Of a stretch of DNA of 64,000 nucleotides, positions 36,415-49,200 are shown piece by piece (the first letter of the stretch is position 1; the number at the start of each line of letters is the position of its first letter). A program made the translations under genes and the position numbers. Where the stretch lies: contig NW_002060946.1 of the NCBI RefSeq assembly GCF_000150275.1, positions 865,815 through 929,814 on the forward strand, given 5' to 3'. Origin of the DNA: Trichoplax adhaerens. Lineage: Eukaryota; Placozoa; Uniplacotomia; Trichoplacea; Trichoplacidae. The notes beneath the pieces are model-generated. The model made no database searches, was not told the origin of the DNA, and saw only the letters and a list, made by a program, of their open reading frames with translations.

Positions 36415-36834
36415 TGTGCCTACTTGTACTGCGGCTGCGTCTGGAATTTGTTGACAATAAAACAACATTGTACTGTATACTTATACAGCAAAATCAATCC
36501 TATTTTAGGAAGTAGTCTTTGGGCCATGTACTGTACGATTCTCGGTTTAAAGGAGAGACGTAATCGATGGTTTGTAAGATCATGAACAGCTTTGCAGATA
36601 TTTAAAACAGTTTTACACATAACGTTAATATCTGTGATTTTGAAAGGAAAGGAAACTGGAAATTTTGAAAATACGATATACAGCATCTGTTATTTTGCTA
36701 ACATTTACTCGACCTGTTTACTACTGCGGTGTCATTAACGGCAATACAGTACATTGATCAGCTAGTTGTTGTGGTTAACCATCTTACATGCATTGTATGA
36801 TCCAGTAAGTCTGTTGTAAGAAGATCGTAGAAAT

Positions 36835-38411
36835 ATGGATATAGGTAGTACATACAGTCAGCATTTCGCACTACAATTGCCTGAGATTTTAAGCATGATC
36901 TTGTCCAAGTTGGATGCAAAATCATTATGCAATGCATCCGCTGTTTGCAAAGAATGGAATCAATTAGCTACTAAAATTTTAATGGAACGCCGTTGTTGTG
37001 CTACTTATATCGTAGAATCTCCCGACGCTATCGGTGATCTCCACCATTTTTTTCACCAGTTACCTATTGTACCCGCTGCAATCAACGTTTTTTCCACCTT
37101 TGATAAATTAAGAGATACACGAGCATTAATCTCTTGCATCAAATCGAATGTGCCATCCAACTGTCAAATCCTCGGTTGCTCTGGCAATGGTATTGTCGGC
37201 AGCCATGAAATGGATCAAAAATCCGTTTCTTTAGAACTAGAGGAAGCTGGTAAAGCCTCGATTCTAATTATTCCTCGCATAACAGGTATCATGCTATTTA
37301 CTCACCAATAGATATTATTCTGTAATCGCTTCTGATCATAAAACAATATTAATTGGTGCAGCGCTTGCTATAATAAGAATTAATTATTAACTGGGCTTGA
37401 AGTTCTTTATAACCTTAAATGATAAGAATTATTTATATTTACTAAAAACTCACTCCATTGTATTATCATTTATTTTGCTGATTTATATGTACTGTGGATC
37501 ATAGACTATTCCCTAAAGTTATGCTCTATTCTACTAGGAGTTACAGTCAAAGCCTTTACCTTATATAAAAGTGATCTAAAACCGGAAGAAGAGGATACAG
37601 CTAAAGTATGGAAAGCTTCCATTGGAATGACTGATATAAAGGCTATCCTTTTACTAACCGATTTCGACATGCTTGAGAACGATGACTTTACAGCCTTGCA
37701 AGCTGCTTTCAAAGATGAAGAAAAATCTGCGATCGTTGGATGTCTATGCCAACCTAAAGGTGAGTTTTTTTCAGAATGTTGTTATTTCACTCGTGATAAT
37801 ATTACTTTTTACCTTTATATAATATAATATAAAATGAAGTTCGCCTGGATAAGCTCAGATTCAGAGATTATGTGAATACTTTTAATTATTTACCTATTTT
37901 ACCGAATATAAGCTTACATCATAGCTGTATTCTAAAATTATATGTGGTATACTTACTGACTGGTCACGATACTATTTACTCCGGTATAGCACGATTGCAT
38001 TGCAATTTTCAATTTATGCGAGATTGCCGAAAAGAGCCAGCCTTGGTTGCGATGGCGATAGGCGGTGAATACATGGAAGCATCCACTGTTCTCTTATATG
38101 AGAATGATAAAAGCGACTTAGCAAACTCTATTGCTAACGTAGAAAGGCCATCATCGATATCATATTCTCCGGATATTGTTTATATGTTTCCTTGTGTTGG
38201 TCGGGGTTATATGTATTACGGAGAGCAAAATGTCGAAAGTGGTCTGATCAGAAAAGCCTTTCCCTGTATTCATGTAATTGGTTGTTTCGGCTATGGTGAA
38301 ATTTTTAATCTGAAATGTAAAGATGGCTACAGTTATTATCATAGCTACAGCACGGCTTTGTGCTTTTGCTGGCTTAAACATGACAATTATCATTCTAATT
38401 CTTCCTATTGA
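36835..38411 (+). CDS. FBXO22: F-box only protein 22-like (F-box plus FIST domains)
   Basis: Predicted substrate receptor of an SCF (SKP1-CUL1-F-box) ubiquitin ligase; human FBXO22 targets include KDM4 histone demethylases. Exons: 36835-37285, 37538-37759, 37990-38411; phases agree and give 364 codons plus stop (human 403). An F-box covers roughly residues 12-55 (LQLPEILSMILSKLDAKSL then VCKEWNQLA). The middle and C-terminal parts match the FIST region, most clearly MEASTVLLYEN and CVGRGYMYYGEQNVESG followed by GCFGYGEIF. The protein is shorter than human because the segment before MAIGGEYMEAS lacks an equivalent of the family's AGGQVDNL block. The exon 3 acceptor (GGTATAG at 37983-37989) is the least certain border, and an extra small exon in the intron is possible. 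It faces GPALPP1 head-to-head. Confidence 0.87.
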
Positions 38412-40268
38412 TAAGAAACTTTAAATTACTAATCAATTTAATATGCTTTGGTGCGACTTGTAATATTTCATTATTGCATTATTGCTTATATCTTTGTTAC
38501 TGTATTATTATTATTAATGAGGCCTTCTATCAATCTCTAAGATCTTAGCTCTAGCGTGACACCATATCGTTGCGGAATACAACCTGTCATAGTGACAAAA
38601 AATTATCTTCTGGATTGTAAATGAACTGTAAATAGCTTTATACCGGGATCATATTACTGCCGTGAATTTTATGGCAATCTTTGATTAAATGTACAATTAT
38701 TGATTTTGATCGCTATCTACGTTTCTGCTTGATCGTGACACTGTTTAAAAAATACAAGTTCCAGTTAGAGACTATGAATTATTTCACGATGCAGTACAGT
38801 AACTGTCAGCTATTGCATATACTCACTGATACATGGTAATTAGTACATCACTTTAAGTTTCGATGGCAAAAATAAAGTTGAAAGATTGTTTCCTGTAGTA
38901 TAATTAATGTGACCATCCTATTACGATTTGTATAGGTATACGTAGATATCGACAGATATAATTGTTCTGGTTATCTATTATCTCATTAGCCCATCTATAA
39001 TGATATTTCAATAGGGATTGTATTTTTAAGTAAAGATGGATCTGTTGTATAACCTACCGTCTATGCGACGGAGACGACTTTAACTTCTATTGATTATACC
39101 TAAATGTTTGCTTATATAACAGGTGTCATTTTGAATATTTTTAAAATTGAATTATCATTCACGGCTAAAAACTTTATTTGAATCTATTGAAATTACATTA
39201 CTACGATAACAGATATCCTATGTAGGATTTTGTATTTTCTAACTACGTAGTTCTTTACGCATTGCTATCAAGAGATAAACAAAAGGGAGAAAGATAGGAA
39301 TACCACAAATCATGAAGTACAGCTTTGAGACTTAAATCGAAATTTCCAAGAATTTATGAATTAGCTAAGCCGTGTTTCTAACAGGAGTTAGGTAGTAGTG
39401 ATCCTTTGGAATGGAAATGAATAAGGAATTTTCTTACAACTATTAATCTAACGAGGAATGCTCGAGTACATAATACACGCACGCTTGATAATGCTATTGT
39501 TTGTCTATCTGTAATCTCTCTAACATTTTAATTAAATCATTAAAAAGTCTCTATATCGCTGCTTTGAAAGATTCAGCAGATCAAGCCAGGAAGTTATCAT
39601 TTCTTTTATAACCTTTAGCGGATAAATGCCTGTCACTAATTTTTCTGCGTTAATTAATTACTGTCATCATGACTGGAAGTAGATAGGTTAGATTAAAAAA
39701 TTCTAAATGTTAATGTTACAACATACAATGTATACAGCACTAGCTAAATAAATCAAATTTTTTCGAAATGTATTAGCTGATGTTATAGTGCATTAACTTG
39801 GATCCGTATAAGAAGAGGTTAGAAGATAAACAGTATCCCGTAGCCCCATTTATTAGGTATTGCCAACTCTGTAGAGAAACCTTTTTGATTGCGAAGGTAT
39901 AATCCCAATTTTGTTAATGAATCGTTAAATTACAGTATACCAATACGCAGTCATGGATGCGTAACTGGATAGCCACTGTGTAGCACGTACTGTACTTATA
40001 TTTGTGAAACCTCTGTAGTATGATAGTAGTACAGTAGCTTAGACCATGGCTAGAGTTCTATAGTAATGCTATTATACCACAAACAGTGTCGCGAACATGC
40101 GCAGATTTCTCCTCTAGAGATTTGAAAATTATTGAAATGAAGGATGAAACCATAGCAACAATTCAGTTGTAAATGCAAATGGCGGATTGTTATGCTATAC
40201 TATCTAGGCAGCGTATTTATTGCAATTTAATCGTCTATTAAATTTTACAAGGTCATCTAATATCATAA
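38412..40268. other. Intergenic region between FBXO22-like and TTC6-like genes
   Basis: AT-rich DNA with no supported exon. TACAGTA/TACTGTA words are frequent toward the right end. An AATAAA near 38870 is far from the FBXO22 stop and uncertain as its poly(A) signal. Confidence 0.4.
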
Positions 40269-43200
40269 ATGGATGGTCAAAATTTCGTCAATTCTAGCGC
40301 AAGGTAGGTGGAAGGAATAACGACTTCTGGCTGTCGTTGTGTAAAATATCTGAGATGTTAATATACAGTATACCGAGTAGAAAGATCAATGATTTTAAGG
40401 ACAAGCTGCTTAGTGGATGGGAACGTAAATGATCATACTGTGTACATATGTAAATCTTGTAGTAATGGTACAATAATATTCGTTATATACAACCATTATC
40501 AAAGTTATGGGATTTTTAATACAGTACATACGAGTCTACAAGTATTGTACAGAAATATAAACTTCTAAGCGTCGTTCTTTTCGTTCAATTTTTACGTTAT
40601 TTATGGTACAGTATTAAACTAAATTCCATTGGTAGACTATACTGTATCGAATGATTTCAGAAATGGAACCAAATATTATACAATTTGATTATTAATTAAC
40701 GTGCTAAATACTTCAAAAATCTGTATCTTCAAGCAAAGTAGTTAATTAAAAAGTATATACATATTTCCAAAAATTGATAAACAGGGAAGTGTCTAGTCCT
40801 GATGAGATAGCGAATGAAATGGCTCAGCTTGGATTATTAGATAGTCGGAGGATAGAGCTAAAACTAAGAAGGGAAATTAAAAAACAAGTTAATCCTGTAA
40901 GTAATCAACTACGGCAACAAATGTTTATTAACTATTGACGGTATGTCTTGTCTTCTACTGATATAACACGCATATTTTATTTGAATTGATGTGAAAATTT
41001 CACTCTTTATTTGGAGTGTTTGATGTTATGATATAGTATCAGCTGTTTTATTTTCGACTGTGATCTGTATAACTTTATCTCCATACATGTTTACATTAGC
41101 CTCTCACATCACGAGCTGTGCTTTCTGCGTCAGGAAGAATAGCTTCTGCTAGTAAAGATAGGTACGTAAGTAGCAGCTTGATAACAAGACTGTATCAACA
41201 TGTCTTTTTACTAATCAGTTTGAAGGACAATTCCGTAGACTGTAGTGTAGCATTGATCACCGTAGCGCATCATGATATAGTAATATTGAATTTAAATGGC
41301 TATTATAGTTTAATTTTGAATTTATTTCTCAAATTAAGTACCAAGTTGCTAGATAAGAAGAAGCCTGATGTAACAAGTACGAAAGGTATTTCTAACGAGA
41401 CTATCCATAGCTATGAAGATAAAGTTCGGGTATGCTCTTAATTGTGATACAATGATATCAATAGGAAAGAATTAATGCTTTCTAACAAAAAAATATCCTT
41501 TTTGCTATATTGAATTAGGAAACGAATACGTTAGAAACCGATAATAATAGGTAATTAATAAAATTAACTTGTTATACCTTATACGATTATAGATACAAAT
41601 ATAGTTTCCATTTTATAGCTTTATTCTGCTGTACTTAAATATTCCATATTATGTCAAATCTCAGAGATTTACTGGGGGTTTTAACGCTATCGAGTTTAAA
41701 TAAGAATAAAAGCACAGAAGAAGAAAGTACTAAAAATCAAACGTTTAAAACGAAGCCTTTAGCAGGTAATGATGCAATACTTGCATAAGCTGTGCTACAT
41801 AAGAAAGAGAGCTCTAAAATTGATACTAGATTTTGTAATGTTTATGCTAAAGATTTTTATTTCATATGTATTCAGTTATCAATAGCAAGCAAGAAAATCT
41901 AGAGTCGAAGCAAGTTCAACTGAGGTAGATTAATTGATAAAGACAGCTGATTTTATATCCGAAAAATGTTTCCACTCATCGTTTTTTTTCATTTCTATTC
42001 AAATTAAAATAGCGATGAAGTATCAAAATTAAATGTATTACTAGAAGGACGTAAGCTTGAGGATGATCTTGGAAAAACAACTAAACCGAGTAAGAAACTT
42101 TGGAAATCTGAGCAAGTAAGAATTACCCTAAAGATTGTCATACATTCATAGCATAAGTGTCCAATATTAATTGCCCGTAATGTTAGACAAGACATTCTTT
42201 AATGCTATAGATTTGACTTTATTACATCTTTTCTAAAACAGAAATTTATCATTACGGAAAATGTTGGCCCTGTTGTTATGGACGGAAACCATATGGATAG
42301 TAACGATGCTTCTAAACCAGCAATTGTAAAAGGGAAGAAGACGTTATTAGCCGCTACATTACATCAAAGACAACCTTCTAGGCCTACTGTAACACCTCCT
42401 ATCGATAATACCTCGATTGTAATACATAGTGCTACAAGTACGGCCTCAAGGTAATTAAATTGTAATTTCATTCCTTATACGATAGATGATTTATGTATGA
42501 ATATGGGTAACAATTTTCTTTCCCTTTTTTTAATAAATTTTTCTGTAATAGCCTAACAAGTGAAAAGAAAATGCTGTTACGAAAGCGGAACAGTATTAAT
42601 ATCCTTCGGCAAACTATTGATTTCAGATCAAGTAGTAGAAGACCAAGACGTAATACAGCAACTTCAACTGATGTTATTGTTGTTGATAAAGATGAATTTT
42701 TGCAAAGCGTTATTGAGGAGGAGCCTAGTGTGACTGGATTGCAAGAATATGAAGAAACTGAGGAGGATAAAAATGATACTCGGCAAGCTAAGATGGAAGA
42801 TTTACAAGTTGCAGCCACTGTTATTAAAGATATTTCTAAATATGTTGAAGATTTGGAGAAATTAGGAATTGATTTAGCACAGTATCGGAGTCGTAGTACT
42901 AGTCCACGTAGTAATGTTGGCTCACAGCGAGAACATACTAGTTCATCCATTAGTTCTGCTCCAACATATCGACGTAAATTCTTTCGACATAGTCGCCCAA
43001 TATCACCTAGCAGTAAAGAGCAAATTGAAGAAAGTCCATCACAAGAAATAAATAATGCTCATGGAGAAAATAGTAAGAAATTTCTTAATTATTGTTGGTA
43101 TTTATTTGCAATGTCATTAAAGCCATACATTATGTAGCCATAAATGATAAATAGAGGCTATCGTATTAAGGTGCTGGTATTATTACTGCACTGTCATTTA

Positions 43201-46200
43201 AATAACAAATCAGAGGCGCGAAATCTTTTTAATGTTAACGGTAACTAATGCTACTTCGCTCTACAGTATACTTGGAAAGTTAGAGAAACATAGAATTCTC
43301 ATTTTATTAATACGCGGTCATACTGAATAGTTCAGAGTAAAGACGTAGAGATCTATGCTAAATACAATTAATCTATTCCATTCTATATTTGGAAAGTTAA
43401 AGAGCCGTAGAATGCTCATTTGGCTGCTGTATTGATGATCATGATATTAGTAGATGATTTAGATCTCATTAGAGGACGAAAATACTGCAGTATTTAGTTA
43501 TACTTAGGTATTGCTTCATTTTAGGATTGCATTACATGTTTAAGTTTCTATGCCAACAGGTTGTCAATTAAATTGAATCTCTTTCTGTGTAAAATGGCAC
43601 CACTAAAACGTTGGCAGTACTATACATTCGAACACCTTCTGTATAAAGTGTACGCACACTCTACAAGAACTTTAACTACATAAGGGGATTATTCTGAAGA
43701 TATTAATTTTGCATATTAAACAAGATCATAAGCTTCAGTTTATGGATTTTTTATGATATCAATAATACGATAAGGATATTGAGCTACTGTATAGGTGCTT
43801 AAAACTATACTGTGTCTTAGCATTATTCTACTTTAGTCTGCTACCATTAATTTTGGATCAATGACAACCAAGGATCCTTGGTTATCATTGATCCAAAATT
43901 ATTATAACCTGAGAATAACTACTATAAAGTAAATATTTATTGCATAATTTCTAGATCTTGATTCGATCTTAATGTTTACTTTACCATCTACCACTTACCT
44001 TTCAGTATTAATTAACAGCAAATTGCCTAACTCTATGCATTTATCCACTTTCGTTTTTTAAATATAGGGTCTCAACCTTTCGATAGCCAAGACTTAAAAA
44101 ATCCTGATCAGATTGGAGTGGTAGGGATGCCAAGCCATATGATGTTTCGCTACAAATCCATAAATTCCAATAAGAAGTATCAAAAAACGAAGTTGAACCA
44201 GAATCGAACTACCATGCATCAGTTTTGTTTGCCTACTTCTGCTATCTATCTACCACCAAGATTTCAAGTTATTAGTCAAAATGTGTCTGGAAATATTCCT
44301 GCTAATGTTTTACAGGTTCTAACTGTTCTATAGATGATTACTTTTTATTGGATTGTTTACCTTAGAAAATGATAATTTCTTATTTTATTTTGTCGGTTTA
44401 AAATTCTATTACAATCGAATTTCCCAAACATAACTTAATATATTAGAAATTTAAAAAGCAACAAGATGAAGATATTGATGAAGACTTGCTGCAAGATAAG
44501 GAAAGAGTTACGAAAGCAGCAGATAGAATTATGAAGGATATCGAAGCTTCATACGATAATGAAACGGAGTTTGAACAACTTGATGAAAATATTGATAATT
44601 TAGTAAGCATTAAAAGAAGTCATTTTTTAATAACCTAGGGTTCAGCACTTTACTTTTATTGAAATAAAGTCAAATTTATTGTATAAACTACAAAGGATTT
44701 GAAAAATATAATGATATTGATATTTCTTGAAGTGCCATATTGTCTTTTACGCAGATTTTTATGAATTTGCGGGTTTATACTTATCTTTTTAGATTAATCA
44801 AACCCAAGGCCTAGCTTTGATTGGAAAGGCAATACTAAGAGAGAAGGGTCTTTCGGATATGTTATTTTCTGTTGGACCTCCTAAAATTCAGATAGCTCCG
44901 GAAACGATACAAAATCAATTATTTCCTCAATACTTTGGTGCTACATTTCCTGTATTAAAACCAAATAACCTTACTGCATTGACTGCTTTAAGTACATCTG
45001 AAGGTAGTGAATCTGAAGATTTCGAATTTGAAGATTTGGATCCGGAAGATCGCGAAATGAGACTAAGGTTAGCGAAATAATTTTGAAGTATCGTACAAAT
45101 ATCTCGGTTAATTATTAGATTGATGTGAAATTATTGACTGATCATTAATTAGATCTAGACTAAGTAGTCTAAGTTACCTGCGTTAACATGATTTCTTGTT
45201 TACATGCGGCATATCTTATTTGAATTAAAATCGTAATTTAATTGCCGACTTTTAACGTATTTTTGGGGCGAGTTTAATCACTGGTTTTAATATCTGCGAA
45301 AATATATATTCATAGCTAAACTGCAATTAATCGTATATTATGCATTATAGAATTTTAGGCAGACGTCATGGATCTGTGAATGATATTTCTAAAGTAGTAG
45401 AATTTTCAGCGAATGTTATAATCGAAGATAAACCACCTGCTGAAGAAACTGATCAAGAAGGTAGAGTTTAGCGAAATCCATTCTTATATTAGCCAACTTA
45501 AGAATAGATTTATATATGTACTGTAGTTCTTCAATTACTGAGAATAATACTGTACAAATCATTATTCAGTAATAAATAGTAGCTTTTTCCATTACAAATG
45601 TATGTACTGTAGTTTATAGTACAGTATATACTTAAAGTAGTATGTACTGTAAATTTATAACTTATTTTAAGATCAAGGGTTTAAGTTCATTAAATGATAA
45701 ATAGTTACAACTTGTACCTGTGAGAACTAACAATAATTTAAGCATATATAATTATAAAAAGTCGGAATAGATATATATATAGTCAATTAAATTGTAACAA
45801 CGCGGAGGTTATAACAATTTGTATACGAGTACAGTATATGGTAAATTTACATTTTATTCTAAGATCGAAGATTTAAGTTCATAAGCTTATAGGTCGATAG
45901 ACGTAAGGATGAGAAACAGCGTTGTAGAACCCGAGTATACTTACTCGCATAAAGTACTGTAATAGTTATTCACTGATATTAAGAATTTCTGTAGTTATTT
46001 AATTGCAATAATATTCTCATTGGTAAAGAAGTGTACTCATGCAGGAATATTATGCAGCACAACAAGTTCTAAATTCCGCATTTAAACAACAGTCCCTTGA
46101 TTCTCTCTTAAGACTATTATTTAAATTAAATTTATATTTCTTATATAATATATAATAGATGCCATTGAACAAGATGAAAAAATAGAAGGTAATAGTACAC

Positions 46201-49200
46201 TGAGCTATTCCTGCCCACTTTCGTTAGTATTCAACACATTTAGCTCATTACTGCCGTTTCTACATAATTAGAGTCGGCCCTTAAAGATGGTGATATTACT
46301 GACAGTCTACAGCAGCTGCCTTCTGTTAACTCCAAGGTCAAAAAGCAACATCCTAACATTTATCCTTTACCTAAAGTGTCGGAAATAAAGTAAGTTCTAC
46401 TGAACTACTATAAAGATATTTATAACATGAACATCGTATCAGCTGCTATTATTGATAACCTATCCATTGTCATAGCTAGTTATAAAATTCTTCTACGAAA
46501 AATACGCTTTACGGATATTTTAAAAGTGATTACTTCCTTCCTTCTTATAGACGACGTAATTCCCAACCGAATCCTATCAGATTTGAAGAACAGTTTTTAC
46601 GATTGCCAACTGATTATGATTCCACAATGGCAGAAGTTAGTAAGAAGATTGTAGCAGTCTAGTGTAAAATAGCACATCTACGATACAGATATATATTTGC
46701 GAAATAATGCTATCAATATATTTATTTAATCGTATAAAAATAATCCACAAGAGTAAGCGTAATCGTCTTTTATTTTACTAACTTAGGTTCAAATGCAAGC
46801 AGAGCAAATTGATCAAATAAGATATCAAATAACTGACTCAGAGATATTAGAAGGAGTTATCAATTCTGGAGATTCCCCTTTATCGGACCAGGACCTTCAT
46901 GATGGTGCCTTAGAAGAGTTAGGCCATTATACTAATAAAAATTGGGCTAGCAATAAGAACAAGCAAAAGTGAGAATCGATCATAATAAAAACAATTTTAC
47001 ATTATAGTTAATATTTCTGCGAGTAAGGTAGTCAAGAAACGTATTAATTATAATTATCTGCATCTTTCCAATCATATTTATATGGTCAATTTATAGAAAG
47101 AAAACGAAAAAGAAAAGAAAGAAAGGAATTATATCGGCAGAACGAATTAAAAAAATCGAAGCATTTCTTAAGCAATCAGCACAACCCCTACAAAGAAGTC
47201 AATCAATTCATCAAATAAATGAAGTTGATGTAGCGTTGGTCAGGCAAAGACGTAAAACAGTACCATCTGCAATGGATGTGGAAAATTTTCAAGCAGCTAA
47301 TCCTGAAAGGTACAGTTCTTGGGCTAACAAACTAGTATTCACGCGTATAAAAGTAGCTCTTATGAGGCTAAATTATTAGTATTAATATAGTGTCTAAGAT
47401 TTTTACTGTAATATGTAAAGCAATTTAGATTCCTATGATTCCACTAAAGAACAATGGGAAAAATGGTTTGACGAAATTTATCCACCTAGTGAAATAGAAT
47501 TCGGTATTTTACATTTGACTTTATGACTCAAATAAGTTCTTAATACATTAATAAATAGTTTGCAGAAGACAATCTCATACTAGTATTGGCTATAGTTTTT
47601 ATCCTGTCTAGTAATTATTAATATTGATTTTACCTTCATGCGTTGCTAGACTTTAGTGTGGCACCAAAAGAAGAAGAAAATGTCGAGGCTGAATCAACTA
47701 CAATTAAAGGATTTAATATCGAGGAATTAGATCCCATTATTAAAGATAGTAATCCTCAGATCTATGAGGTGACGCCCTATCATTTATCACTCTTACAAAT
47801 TCTTAGACAATGATTTACGAATAATGATCTATTTGAATACATTACTTAAAAAAAATGAAATCCTTTAATCTTTACCCTTTTGAAGGCTATTATGAAGGAA
47901 ATCGGTACTTTAGATGATGAAATTAAATTGCACAATAAGGTAACAGCTTATAATTTATCACGGCGTGGAGCTCTTTTGCGTAAAATTGGCCAACTGTTGC
48001 GATCACAAGAAGACCTCGAACTTGCTATAAAAATGGAACCACAATTTTTGGATGCATTTTGGCAAAGACATCTGTTATATTTATTGCAAGGAGAGGACTA
48101 TGTAATTGCTAGAAATTAGCTTTCTTCTTAGTGTATCAATTATTAATAATTTTCATGATCTTTATCTAAAGTATGTAAAAATTGCTAACTTTATTTCGAT
48201 TTCTCCTTAATCCATATAGAAAGCACTAGATGATCTGAATTTTATTATAAAGATAAATAAAAATCACGCTAGAGCGTATCGAGCTAGAGCTGAAATATTC
48301 CGACGTCTTGGCGATGCTACAATGGCAGCTATTAATTATACGCAGGCAATTCGGCTAAATCCTGATGATGCAGAAGCTTATTTTAGAAGAGCTGAAATGT
48401 ATGAAAAGGTACTGACTGTGAATATAATATCGTTATACCCGGATTTTATCCAAAAATGAGCGATAGTCTTTATTTAGTCTCATGATAATGTCGTTATTAT
48501 TAGAAAATAACATGATAGCTTTAAATTATAAATATTATAAGTCATCTATATCTGAAATCTCGTAATACTAATAGAATCATTTAATTCTGCTAACATTGAA
48601 AATTCCGTAGAAAAATGACATCTTATCTGCATTAGAAGATTATGCGATAACTAGCAAATTGATGCCCACGAAAACGGAAGCGATATTTAAGCATGGAATG
48701 TATATGTTTAAACAAGGATCTTGGTTAAGTGCTATCAACGATTTTTCAAAATTACTAGCAATGACACCTTATAATGCCGAAGCAAGAAGTTATCGTGGTC
48801 GAGCACAAGCACAATTAGTGTGTTTTTATTAATAACTTCAATTTAGTTATAGAAACAAAGAAATTATTATAGTAGGCATCGAGTGATAACATGTTTGTAT
48901 ACTGCAAAGATTAATTATTTCATGTTTTATCTCTATACTAAAGGGCAATTTTACAAGTGCTTTAAAGGATTTATCAATTGCTATTCACTTTAATCCAGAC
49001 GATGCGACAATTTTTTATCATAGAGGATGCATTTTAAGGCGGTAAATGTGGCAGCAGTTACTGTAATCCTATTTATTTAAAATTTGAGCTTGATCAATTA
49101 TGCATCTACTAGGATCATATTTTACCGGTTTATCGATGATTATTTTTACTATTGCCACAGTATTAGTGATGCTATAAGAGGTGATAAATGCAGCGGTTAC

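Larger units (their letters stand above)
35645..36834. promoter_or_regulatory. Intergenic region between divergent GPALPP1 and FBXO22-like genes
   Basis: A 1.19-kb gap between two head-to-head start codons, so it must hold both promoters. It contains the 19-bp triplet repeat at 35881-35933 and the GTAC palindrome cluster at 36268-36414. An ATG-rich ORF on the minus strand (36420-36686) resembles nothing and overlaps no splice signals. Confidence 0.5.

Noticed and set aside
36166-36468. 100-codon minus-strand ORF
   Set aside because: Runs through GTAC cluster 3; its TVQYSTV-type peptide is a by-product of the repeat.
42468-42950. 160-codon minus-strand ORF
   Set aside because: Antisense shadow of TTC6-like exon 10, which has matching splice signals and phase on the plus strand.
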